64,000 bases of DNA from Datnioides undecimradiatus. Its lineage: Eukaryota > Chordata > Actinopteri > Lobotiformes > Datnioididae. Where the stretch lies: contig WARS01000033.1 of assembly GCA_008933995.1 (NCBI GenBank), forward strand, positions 3,841,813 to 3,905,812, in the 5' to 3' direction. The notes beneath the pieces are model-generated. The model did no database searches, was not told the DNA's origin, and worked only from the letters and a program-made list of their open reading frames with translations. The position numbers and the translations under genes were made by a program. Shown here piece by piece: positions 1 to 11,040 of this stretch (the stretch's first letter is position 1; each line of letters begins with the position of its first letter).

Positions 1-630
1 CGGTCCAGATTAATAAAGCTTTGTTTCATGTCAGGGCGCTGTCCTAATGTCACATCTAATGTTAAAGGCACAATCAGTAAACGTTTTTCATAATCAATTG
101 ATAGTTTGAGTAATTTCTCACACGAATATGTCAAATTCCTCAGCTGCAAGGATTTAATGTAATCTGAATACATTTTGAGGGTAAGTCGGACAAAACAAGA
201 TATTCATCTGCACCGCATTTGACTTTGAAAAAGTAACTGGCCGATGATGAGACTGATCATTTCGATCACCAGGCTTGAACTGGGCGACAGCTGACGAAGG
301 TCTGCCGATGCCGGGTTTGCACGGGCCTATTCTGTCAAGTCGGTCATCTGAGGAGAACAACATGCTGATGGAAAACAAATGTGTGCACGGTGACTACCTC
401 TGCTGCAGCTATGATCGACGGCACAGTGATGAAGTTACACCAGGAAAGAGCTCCTGAAGTGTTTTCTGTATTGTGTGACTGAGCCTGAAAGCCTTTTAGC
501 ATTAGCAGTGCAGAGATATTAGCAACGCCTCAAATAACATTAGAAAGAAAGAAAGAAAGCTAATATCTCCTCTTCTGATTTTAGTAAATGAACACTGAAC
601 CTAAGCAGAGCCATGAAGGTGATGCCTCAC

Positions 631-1147
631 CTGAAGGAGCAGTGGGTGCGGGAGGGCGACGCGCTCATCGGCTGCAGCCTGTTCTGTTGGAGCCACTGTT
701 CCCCGACGCTGACGGAGCGGCAGCGAGGCTTCGCCACCTGAGGACGCGCGACCACAGACTGGTTAGACGGCGGTGTTAAACGGAGGACGCGTCACACGCG
801 AAAATACATTTCTGTGGTGCAGAGAGAGCGAATAACAGACAGGCAGATAGATAGACGGACCCACCTGAGCGTTACTGTGGCCGGAGACGGAGGTGGAGGG
901 GGTCCAAGCCTGGCAGCCGGGGCTCCTGGAGGCCACAGATACCTGGACGGGGCTACAGGCCTGAGAGGAGCAGGAGAGAGGCGACAACACATGACGCATC
1001 ACGTATGTAGGACTTTCAGCTGGCTCAGAACATGTTTCATATGAATGTTTCAGTTCTGGCTGATCAGGATTTACCAAAATTCATCAAAAAAGGGGGAAAA
1101 CTTTTCAGTACTCAGTAGCTTTATTAAAGAATGTAAGCCAGTTAAAT

Positions 1148-1200
<53 letters not shown>

Positions 1201-4200
1201 AACTACAAATGATGGATCCTGAAGTCCAGTATCTCCATTTAGCTCTTTTTTGGTCTCCACCATCTCCTGAGTGCTTAGGTGCTTAAGGCTTTGCTACTCT
1301 CACAAGCTCATTCCTAGCTCTGTCTGACTTCTGATTGGTTCTGGACAGGTGGTTTTCACAGTGGTTAACCACAACCGAGCAGTCACGCGCTGTAAAACCA
1401 AAGCGGCGAGCTGGGACAAGCAATTTAAAAAAAAAAAAAAAAAAAAGCAGTGGAGCTGCTGGAACCCTGCAGGTTCTGGTGAGGACCCTCTGCACGGTTT
1501 GCTCAACTTTATCTCAAAGACGTCAGCATGAAAAGCCAAACAAGGAAGATACCAATATAACAGAGAGGGAGGAGGCTAATGCTACAACTGTAACAACCAC
1601 TAAGACATGAGAGCATATAATGCCCATGCTGGCCAACTCAGACTGGCTTCCTGTTCCACAAACACAACTCTAATGCACAATGTTCCTGACAGGAAACAAT
1701 GATTTTGTGCAGAACAGTTACAACAAATCAATTTATGACCTATGATTCTGGAACAAACAAGCAACAGCCGAAATGCCACGCACTGAATCATCTCTTCCCG
1801 AGACGTTTTTTCCCCAGTCCCTCTGTCCTGTTCTGGTTCCTCCTCCCTTCGCGGCCCCCAGCTCTCTGAAGAAAGCCCCTCCCGCTGGACCCCAACCACT
1901 CTGACCCACAGCGTAGATAGAGAAAAGTGGCTGAAAATGCTCTGATGCCCACAAGACCAAACACGATGGTGGCGCGCGTTCGCCGCGTTACACTGAGTGT
2001 GCCGAGAGCCGAGTAAAAAAAACAAAAACACGCCAGCGTGAGTTCAGCGCAGCGGTCGGGCATTTCAAGCCACGAGCAGCATGACACACACAGTAACCAC
2101 TGTTCCACCAGCGGCGCTGACCCACAATTCAACCCACACTCCTGCTTCAGCCGGACCCTGCCACACTTCTGCAAACGAGGGGCAAAACAGACACATATCC
2201 TAAACTCTGTATCACACCGAAAACGCCGCGATCATGCTTATTTATTAAGTCTGCGAGGAAGACTGCTCAGGGCGTCAGTAGGTGGGTGTAGATGTGTGCA
2301 CACAGAGTCCTCGCCGCCGTGCAACCACACAGGAAGGAGCCGTGTCGTGTTTTGGTGCCTCTCGCAGGCTGCTGAGAGTCGAGTCTCCTTGGGGGAGCGA
2401 GTGAGCCGACAGCTTACTCTCTCACTGTCACAAAGCATCCATTTACAGGCTCAGGCGGTGCAGGGTAAACGCAGGTCACCAGTGAAATGCGCCGCTTTGT
2501 GGTGCGTAATCAAAGCGGTGGCTCATTGGCTCGTTAGAGAGGTATCAGAGCGGGATGGGGGGGTGGGGGTGGGAGTGGGCTAAGGAGGACCACGACTGTG
2601 TAACATGAAACCCCCTGCATGGAAACTTCACTAACGTGCAGATGATGCTCGGCAGAGAAAGGGAGCCAGATACTGCCTCTTTCCATCTGCGGCCTGATTT
2701 CACGGGAAAGACGATGGAGTTTGGGCGACGGGGAAGCCGTGACGCTTGGAAGACCCGATTCCTGAATATTTAATAATTCATGCTAACAAGGGCCGTGCCG
2801 TCGGCTCTCCCCCCCCCCCCCCCCCCCCCCCCAAGACACGCAGCCTGCTTTCGGACGACAATGCAAATGCGGGGAAGTGGGACGCTTGAACGTGCCAAAA
2901 CTCAATTTGACCTCGACTAAGCTCTGATATTAGATGTATTTAAGCATCTTCTCAGAATAAACTCCAGCCTGTGAGCAGCATTAAACAGAATCCCCATTCA
3001 AACTGGGGCTGCTTTAATGATTTGACGGAGTTTCATCTGAGGCTCTATGGCTGGCATTCATACATAGTCTGGGGGAACCTATGATATGTTATTAGCCACA
3101 TCAGACTCATTACAAGATGCTAGAATATGATAACATCTTGCAGTTTTGTAAAAAAAACACTCTTCACACACTTTTCCTGCCAGGACACGACAGCAATCAC
3201 AGTCAGCAGGCCCCAAAACTCCTCAGGGACTGAAAGCGACGCTGCTGCACCCACCTGGTAGAGATGCTCCGAGTGGATCTGCCAGAAGCTGCTGGGGGCC
3301 GACTGGCTGAGCGGACTGGGCCTGCTTGGGCCGGGCCCGGAGCTGGAGTTGGACCTGGGCCTGTGAGCCGGGGGGATCTGGAGCTCCGAGGCCGGAGGAG
3401 AACCGCAGGAGCCCCAGCTGAGATGAGAAGACAAGGCCTGGCCCAGAGCCTGCTGGGATGGAGCTGGAGCTGGAGCGGAGCTGGCGTCCACGGGCTCACA
3501 GGAGATCTTGGTGTAGTAGAAGTCCTCCTCTCTCTGGGACTGATCCGACCCACTGCTGTGTGTTTGGCAGATGGAGGGACAGACCAGCGGACACAGAGTA
3601 AAAAGACTGAGTTGTTTGTTTGGACCGTTACTGAATGCAGCGCTCTGTGTGACCCAGATATGAAACCTGGAAAATGGCTCATCACTTCCTGTAACTCAGC
3701 CGGAGCTCCTCCACAACCTGAAAATTTTATCCCCTCTTGTTTTTTTAATGCACTTTTTCAGCTCGGAAATGCTCTGCAGGGCTAAACTGACTGCTTTTCA
3801 CTTCACCTCAGACTACAACAGAGGAGTCTGGAAACCTAGAGTGTCCGAATGACAACACCCCCGATACCCTCACCTCTGCAACAAAGACTCAATCAGTCCC
3901 TCATCTTCTAGAAACCACAGAACGAATAGGAACCTGCGGATTAACACATATATCGGCTAATATCGTAATATAAACCCTGAATGAAATGTGTATGACTGAA
4001 AACAGGCAGGGTGAAATCTAAATTCAGTCTATTGCATCAAAGCAAACTCACTGTCCCGAGAAAACAGGTTTTTGTGGAAAATTTCCCAAAGTAAGGGGCC
4101 GTAGGAAATTTATTTGGAAGAGACACAAACAAATATATACAACGCACTTTAATTCATCCATCCCTTGAAAGATTTAATGTGTAAACATTTAGTTCAGGTA

Positions 4201-6134
4201 TTGTTTAATTGAAATAAAAGGCTCTGCCGGGAGCCGCTGCGAGGCTCCTACGAGCCTTCATTTTAGCAGTTTAGTGTTTAATTTAAGAGTTCTCGGCTCC
4301 GAGCCATTAAAAGCTATTTGTTTTACAGCAAGAGATTGGATTGTGAATTAGAAACAAATAAATTGATTTTTAGTTTTGTTTGGAGAAACCAAAGGGGTCA
4401 CACAGTCCCTAAGTTACCAAGAAAGGATCATTCTGACGTCTGCGCTGAAACTCTGCAGCTGAGTTGACCGGTTTCATGCGACATGCTCCCCTAAGAGGAA
4501 TGCAACTGATTGTGCACGCAGGCGACAAGCATTCCAACTCACCGCAGATGCAGCACACGGATGTGTCTTTTTATCCCCACTGAAGACGTTAGCACCTTGC
4601 CGCAACTGGGCCACAGACACTTGTACACACCCCTGAAAGAGCTCTGTGGGAGGGAGGAGGCAGCACGGGTGAAGGACAGAAGGTAAAGAGAGACACACGA
4701 AAACACAGACTCATCTGGAACACACTGAGCCACGCACCTTTGGCTTTTTGGCATTGAGCTCCTCCCCGTGCTCCAGTTCAATATGTAGGCCCTCGTCAGG
4801 GCTGCTGTCCATCTCAGTGATGGAAGGCGAGGGGGCGGGACTCACATTGCCGTGGTCCCAGCTCCAGTAGCCACTGCTGCCGCTGTCGGAGAGCTCGCCG
4901 CCGCCGCACTCCATGTCAGCCGGCGACGTCGAGCCAGCTGGAACACAGGAAGAGTCAATGTCAGATTACAAAAAAACAACAACCTGGTGTTCCTTTAACA
5001 CGACTGAATGACCTATTTTTCTCCCAGTACCTTAAACGCCCCATCAGGTTCGATTTGTCCTAGCTGCCAGGGAGTGGGTGATCCCACAAACATCCCACAG
5101 ACAGAATATACCCTGTGTTTTAGATACAAACAGCTCTCTGGCCCTTTGTGGTTACAACAGACACTGAGCGCGTGGGACCGCTCTCTGCTGCTCTCCTCTC
5201 TGCCCGTCCTACAGAGCGCAGCAGGCGGCCCACACCGGTGCCAAGGTTGTGATGTGTCTCCTGACAGTTTACCGCGGGTCCGGCCTCTCCTCTCTCTTCC
5301 CTGTCTACTGATATCCCGCTGCTTTACTTTGCCTGAAAGTTATTTACTGTCTACCAAGGCAACTTTGATTGCACACAGGGAAGACAGACGCGGGAGATGC
5401 TTCTGCAACCACTACATCTACACCAGTCGGGTGTACATCTCACATATTTCCTGCGGTTCTAGTTTAACTTACAATACGTGGATCATTTGAGTTGTGCCAA
5501 ATCTACTTTTTTGTGAAGCTATCAGCCAGTTGTCGGGTTAATTTGGTTTCCTGTCGACAGCTTCATCACCCCCTTTGTGCGCGAGTCATTCTGCCAGAAT
5601 CTGTTATTAAATTACTTTTTCTATCCACTTTCCAATTAATCACTGTTTATAAAAAAGCTATTATATCGCTTCTCTCCCAACCAAAATATTAATGTTCTCA
5701 ACTGCAGACTCGATTTCTTTAAAGGCCCTTATTAATGACTTATTATGTGCATAAATGCAGCCCTTGTGGTTTAATTGGTGAGAAGTTTCTTACAGTTTAT
5801 TACTGAATTAACAACATATATAACTGCATTATTATCATGGGAATGATAGTTCACTGATGCATTAGTAATTGTTTTGTTTAGGATTAATAAATCCATAATT
5901 TACTGAATAAAGTGGTATTTCAAACAGCAGGGACACTGGTGAGGCCGTGTGCTCGTGAGGTGAGGCAGACCTGGTCCAGGATCAGTTTGTGGAGGACTCT
6001 GGACCACAGGGCTGCAGGACAGGCTGGTCAGAACCATGGCTGCCATGATCTCATCCATCTCCACTGACTCCGGACTGCGGAAACTGGAGGTCGGAGGAAG
6101 AGATGCTCTCAGACTCAGAATGGGATAAGCTTTA

Positions 6135-6177
<43 letters not shown>

Positions 6178-6821
6178 ATAGACCGTTCCCTGACCTGTAC
6201 GGAGCCTCTCCTGTGGCTGACGCGTTGCTCAGGTGCACTGTTGGTCCCACAGTTTGCAGGGGGGCAGCCAGGTTGCTCCAGCCTCGCTCAGCCTCCCCCT
6301 GCTGCAGGTGAACCGATGTCTTGCTCTTGCGTTGCCCGCTCTCCATGAACGCCTTCTCAGGCTGCACACAGCTCTGCGCGTACACCTTTAGACAGAAGCA
6401 ATGGAGAACACAACACTCACAATCAAATGAATAGAAAGAGAGCAACCAGGGACTTTACCTGCATGCCACCAAAGCCTGATCGAATGTGATTGGTCAATAC
6501 TACTTGAACCGCAAATGGAAATGTTCTGCTGCCTCCAGCTTCTGTATGTATTTGCAGAATGTGTTTGGAGAGTGTAAAATGACACGTTTGTCACTCACTT
6601 AGGCTGAACGGGAGTCCCATCCCTCTCGCGTCTACTCACCAGAGTCCGCTGCCGGTCTGGCTCTTTGCCGTTGCGCGTCGTTGTGGAGACGCAGGCCTGC
6701 AGTCCCGACGGGCAGACAACCGTCCCGCCTGGCCCCGCTCTAGCTCTGTCCTCAGGTCCCATAGCTGCCATGGTGCTGCTGCACACAGTGGGGGGGGGAC
6801 TCAGCACAGTGTCGCACGTCC
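631..6821 (-). CDS. znf395: ZNF395-like zinc-finger transcription factor, 3' end outside window
   Basis: Coding exons, high to low coordinate: 6771-6640 (exon starts 6821), 6385-6195, 6083-5971 (alternative acceptor gives 6074), 4937-4738, 4643-4543, 3555-3255, 960-865, 737-631. All have GT/AG borders and phases join without a stop, giving 413 codons in the window. The start is ATG 6771-6769 (MAAMGPEDRARAG) because the frame upstream in the 5' exon is closed. Residues about 115-136 contain MAAMVLTSLSCSPVVQSPP, a ZNF395 hallmark. One C2H2 finger of C-x4-C-x12-H-x4-H form (YKCLWPSCGKVL) lies at about 219-244, followed by REEDFYYTK and SAPSSFWQIHSEHLYQ. These match ZNF395 better than SLC2A4RG. 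The C-terminal KKCRKVYG/WCTACRWKK block expected of the family is not found and should lie left of base 1. The N-terminal GQKVYVWYGG-type domain of human ZNF395 was not seen. Family role: sequence-specific DNA binding, shuttling between nucleus and cytoplasm. ZNF704 orthology cannot be fully excluded. Confidence 0.85.
1151..1200. repeat. (CA)n-(TA)n microsatellite
   Basis: Uninterrupted CA dinucleotides from 1151 to about 1192 run into TA repeats to 1200, inside the znf395 intron between the exons at 865-960 and 3255-3555. A 20-base A tract follows at 1427-1446. Confidence 0.95.
2809..2832. repeat. Homopolymer of 24 cytosines
   Basis: A pure C run lies in the znf395 intron. On the transcribed (minus) strand it is a G tract and could fold as a quadruplex. 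Length may be affected by sequencing or assembly slippage. Confidence 0.95.
3556..4542 (-). other. znf395 intron, noncoding
   Basis: No exon or RNA gene seen. The stretch at about 4215-4320 has short self-similar words (gctccgagcc, ggctcctacgagcc) within AT-rich flanks and could be a conserved regulatory block. That is a guess from composition only. Confidence 0.4.
4938..5970 (-). other. znf395 intron, noncoding
   Basis: No coding exon is supported. The plus-strand open frame at 5008-5490 has no recognisable motif. The segment from about 5680 to 5900 is AT-rich. Confidence 0.4.
6135..6175. repeat. (CA)n microsatellite inside a 111-nt intron
   Basis: The repeat fills about 41 of the 111 bases of the znf395 intron 6084-6194. 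On the mRNA strand it is a UG repeat between the donor at 6194 and the acceptor at 6085-6084. Confidence 0.95.
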
Positions 6822-9035
6822 CTGCAGACAAGACGCCAGGGACAACATGAGGAGCCATTCAACATATCCTACTGCATCTCTACAGCAATGCTCACTCCTA
6901 TAACTGCTTATTAAAGGAGCGCACTCACAAAGTTCAGAAGACAAATATTAAAAAAGCTGAGACAGAGATATCCTGACTCTGAGTCTCTAGTAAGGCTCAA
7001 GCTTTAAAACACTGGATCCTACATTTCCCATAAGGCATAGTCAATTTCATCTTTCATTTGAGCTCCCTGCTTCCTATTGTTTTAAACTCCACCTTTAGTT
7101 TGTCTCAAGCAAAGATAAGCTTAATGAAATCATCTTTATGTGTAAAATCAGTGAAGTTCCCCTTTGAACTGCATGATTAAATCACCCCTGCATTACATAA
7201 TATTTCCTATAATCAAGGAAAATATTAAGTTTGGTGAAAACAATAGAACTTTGCTATAAGAATAAAGGTGGTTTCCAGCTCGGATGAATGTGCTCATCAG
7301 GAGCCCTGGCATGGAATGAGACACATTATGCCTTCTTTGATGAAGAAACATGTTGATCCGAGCAGAAGGCAGCTTCGCTGACTAGTGAGTGTTGGCAAAC
7401 ACTCGTGCACTCATTCCATCTTGCGTCTCCCTTCCTGACGGTGCGGAGCGGAACCACCGCGGGGGATTTGAGGATCATTGCAGGGGTTTGAGGTGAACAC
7501 AGACCCGTGTGGATTTAGATCGTGGCTGGACCAAACATCTTGCTGTAGTTCTGTTTCTGCTCCAATAGCGTACGTGACTGACTGCGCGTTCCAACAGACG
7601 TAATCTGACGTTCGGGTACATTCACTGTGGCCCGTCAAAATGGGGGCAGTGCTGCATTCAGGGAGCATGGGAATTATGACGCATAAGTAGACGATCGGCT
7701 CAAAGCAGTGATTTTGCAGCACGCACCATCCAAGATTTACTATGCTATGACAATTTGAGTTAATCAGACTTAATAACTCTCATTACAGCCTATAAATAAA
7801 CTCGGGATAATATCAATGATAGAGTTAGAAGATACACCATTAATAATACAACTGCCAAATACTTTCTGTTTTCATATTGTTAAATATGATTCTTATGGTT
7901 TTGCAGTGTTGAATAGCAAATGTCTGCAGGTTAAAGACTGTTAGTCAGACAAGGCAAATAAATGTTTTATAATAATGATAACAAAGGTAGTACAATAATA
8001 ATCATAATACATAAAAATACACGACAAAACACAATAAAAATATTAATATTAACTTTTGATAAATATCCATTACAGGAATTCACTACTCTCATCTAGAGGT
8101 GGAGGTCAGGTATGTCAGTGTAAAGTTCTCAAGTTGTTTACCACTTTAAACCCTAATACCTAACAGTATTTTCAGCGACAACCCTCAACTCTCTAATTCT
8201 TTTCTATGCACGCGAACGCAGCATAAAGCCCGATTTTCCCCACCTTTCCACCAATCAGCGCCCAGCGCCAGTAGTAAACAAGTGGCAGAGTGTAGGCGGG
8301 GAGTCGCCGCTCATTGGCTGAGCTCTGATTTTCAGATACACACCCCCTTTCTGACAACGTGTTCAGACACGAGTTTCGCCGGGAGGGACTGAGCTGGACT
8401 AGGGAATACCGCTGAAAATAACCCCATAATGCGCACAAAGAAAGACACAAACGCACCGAAAAAGTCCAAATCCAACAAATGACACGTCGCGGCGCAGTTA
8501 GCACGAGGATGGAAGTGCAGCATGTGTAAACAGTGTTGCTAAAATTAACACGCACATGAAAATAACGTCATCCTCCTCCCCCCCGGTGTAGAGGAGGTAA
8601 AGGCAATTAAAGTCCTAATTACGGTCGCGGAATAAGAGCTTACACACATTTTAATGAGAGGCAGTAAAAAAAACCCGTGGGTCCTTGGAAGTGGGCTCGC
8701 GCAAATTTAATGCAAGTTGCACACCAAGACTGCAGCTTTAAAGGAAGCAGCTGTCACTTTCCCAAACAAACGCAACATCGGAGTTGTTTGCGCGTCTGAT
8801 TGCGTTGTGTTTTAGGATAACAGGCGTCTAGAAGTCGTAGTTTATCTTCCTTCAACTACATCACTGATCTCCACCCGGCAACGCAGATTGAGATCAGGAG
8901 AAACACCCCCACCCCTCCCTCCCTCCACCCCCTCCAGCTCACAGCGCTGAAGAAAAACAATATTTTTTTACTGCGCTCACTGCAACACTAAAACACATCC
9001 GAGTGGATGAAAACAGCATATATCCTCGTACTTAC
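6822..9035 (-). other. First intron of znf395-like gene, noncoding
   Basis: No coding exon recognised. Composition is AT-rich from 6850 to 8170, then becomes CpG-rich toward the 5' exon. The minus-strand open frame at 7411-7722 matches no family I know. Confidence 0.45.
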
Positions 9036-9270
9036 TCGGTACCAGACTGGAGACCTCTGTTGTGTCCGTCCCGTCGGCGCTGCAGCAGCGGGTCGTCGCT
9101 GCCTGGCTGTCCCGCCGATAGCCGGCTCTTCAGTCTGCCGGTGGAAGAGGGGGTTGGTCGTTCGGCTGCGCGCCTACGTGTGTCTGCTTGGTGAACCAAT
9201 GCAGGCGGTGACAGCTGGACAGAGCGCAGAGATATCAACCTGCAGCGCGCTCTGCACAAAAGGATGATCT
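8200..9270 (-). promoter_or_regulatory. CpG-rich probable promoter region of znf395-like gene
   Basis: CpG dinucleotides are far denser here than in the flanks, for example around 8480-8510, 8620-8700 and 9060-9250. The region overlaps a minus-strand 5' exon with a good donor and lies about 2.2 kb upstream of the coding start. CCAAT-type elements are present (attggctga near 8313, ccaatcagc near 8252). No TATA box placed by eye. The assignment to znf395 rests on position and the donor orientation. Confidence 0.45.
9036..9260 (-). other. Candidate 5' noncoding exon of znf395-like gene
   Basis: Read on the minus strand, this GC-rich stretch ends in a consensus donor (ACCGA then gtaagtac, exon end 9036). 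It faces the acceptor cttgtctgcag at 6832-6822 that opens the first coding exon. The frame that would join to the coding exon carries a TGA with no later ATG, so it is read as 5' UTR. The upper limit is a guess; the transcription start was not located. Confidence 0.5.
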
Positions 9271-9937
9271 AGGTGAGGGGTTACCAGAGCAGAAGCAGCA
9301 GCAGCATCCTCTCTCTGTCTGCCTGTCTGCCTGCCCGCCTGCCTGTCTGTCTCTCTCTGTCTCAAGCGCATATAAATCTACGTGTTTGTTGGTGTTGATT
9401 GTTTGGATTCTGTCATTAATAAATAAAGGAATAACATGCAGCCTAAAATGAATGCACTGTAGCACAAAACGGACCCACATATCACAATAATAAGCAAATA
9501 TCAATGCAAATAAATTAGATATATTTTGATATAATACCAAAAAGCCCAACAAACAGCCATAAGGCCACACCATTCACAAAGAAGTGCCATAGCAATATCA
9601 TAGTCATTTTTTATTGAGGGTTATTGCTTGTATATGCAGTTTACGGCGGTGTTGTTATTAATCAGATGCAGAGATGCAGAGGAATATTGAAGTTAGTGGT
9701 TTGAGTTGCATTAATAAACACCAGATGAGTGATCAGGCAAACCATGCAGCATGCACCATTTTAATCAAATCGTGCAAAACTCATAAAAGTGCTGACACCT
9801 TGGTGCACAGGATATCAACCCCCAGCATCACATGATACATTCCGTGTATGGAGATCAAACACTACGTCCATGTGTGTTTCCAGTATGTGTGTGTGTGTGT
9901 GTGTGTGTGTGTTGCACAGCCAAGGCCTGTGTGTTTC

Positions 9938-9968
<31 letters not shown>

Positions 9969-10051
9969 CCGGATTAGTGTCGGCTGTCTGCACCCTCTCC
10001 ACCAGACATCTAGTCAGCAGGGATTTTAGGGTCTGAGCACCGACACAGTCA

Positions 10052-10085
<34 letters not shown>

Positions 10086-10529
10086 CCCAATCCTAGTCCC
10101 AATCTGATTCCTAAACCAGACAGAATTCCTTCGCTTCCAATTTCATTCACTAATGACACTATGTAAGCTTGGCAGACCTTGTGGCAACCGCCTCAACCGG
10201 TTAGACAGACTGGGATTGAAGTGATGAACAGGTAATGAATTTATCTGCACAGCAGGAGATAGCAAGTAAACATTCACACAAACTGCACAGTAGATCTGAA
10301 CGGGACATTAAAGCGTGGGTGTTAGTCATCTAATGTGTATTTATAAAGGGTAGTGGTCACAAGGCGAGTATTGATGCCAGTTTAGATGGGTGGTGTTTCC
10401 TACTGTTAGGGTGGATCCTTGAAATTGGCCATTGGCCAAATTTAGGTCATTTCAAAATGAGATGTCCCCCATTACAAATAATGACAGCTGCATTTTAGCA
10501 AGACAAAGAGAAGAAGATCGACAGGCACA

Positions 10530-11040
10530 CTAGAGGATGGAATAGCTAACATGCTTATGCATAGCAAGAGTAATGACCCATGTTAACTACCTCAGCTTGG
10601 TGTTTCAGCTAACATAATCAACACTTAAGTCAAAGTACAGCTGAGGCTCATAGCAGTGTTGTCAGTGTTGAATGTATTTAGTCAAAAACCAAATAATGTG
10701 GTGAATGTAATTTTCGGCTGAAGATGATGTAAATAAAATCACAGGATTAATAAAGTTCTATCTCTGGGGGCGTGAGAGCGTGCAGCAAACATTCACAACA
10801 GTCTAGATGACAGTAGCTGAGACATTTTGAGGGGAAAACCCCAAATTTTAACCTCATTTTACATAAAAAAACATTGCTTAAGCGGACGTCAGAGGCAAAT
10901 ACCGCAGCTCATCATCTGGGAACCATGATTTTGCAACATTTGACAGATATATCCTCTGAGGAAAATGATTGTCTGGTTAGAATCTCACATGAGTCCATCC
11001 CATGGTTGTTGAGCTAGTTCAGTCGAGCCAAAACAGTGAT
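10530..11040 (-). repeat. Interspersed teleost repeat, copy A (decayed)
   Basis: Contains caaagtacagctgaggct and, further on, catcatctgggaaccatg and ccatggttgttgagct. The same sequence words appear on the opposite strand at about 63430-63920. The pattern matches a repeat common in teleost genomes that I know by its sequence but cannot name with certainty. No transposase or reverse transcriptase is encoded. Confidence 0.6.

Larger units (their letters stand above)
961..3254 (-). other. znf395 intron with GC-rich, gene-less segment
   Basis: This 2.3 kb intron has no exon I can support. From about 1790 to 2580 it is GC-rich with many CpGs, and a plus-strand open frame at 2038-2583 has no recognisable protein. 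A POU octamer (atgcaaat) lies near 2861-2868, after the C tract. The intron could hold an internal promoter or regulatory element, but nothing seen proves it. Confidence 0.4.

Noticed and set aside
588-779. Plus-strand open frames over 600-740
   Set aside because: They lie antisense to the minus-strand znf395 exon 631-737, which has a consensus acceptor and donor and encodes the family motif RCRSVSVGEQW.
2038-2583. 181-codon plus-strand open frame
   Set aside because: Histidine/serine/arginine-rich with no recognisable domain, splice context or homologue; the GC-rich, CpG-rich DNA favours long chance frames.
3264-3785. 173-codon plus-strand open frame
   Set aside because: Antisense shadow of the znf395 exon 3255-3555, whose minus-strand frame matches ZNF395.
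4711-4750. Extension of the znf395 exon past 4738 (reading VRGS)
   Set aside because: A donor gtgcgtgg at 4737 and a phase-matched acceptor before AGCTCTTTC give the expected run into the zinc finger.
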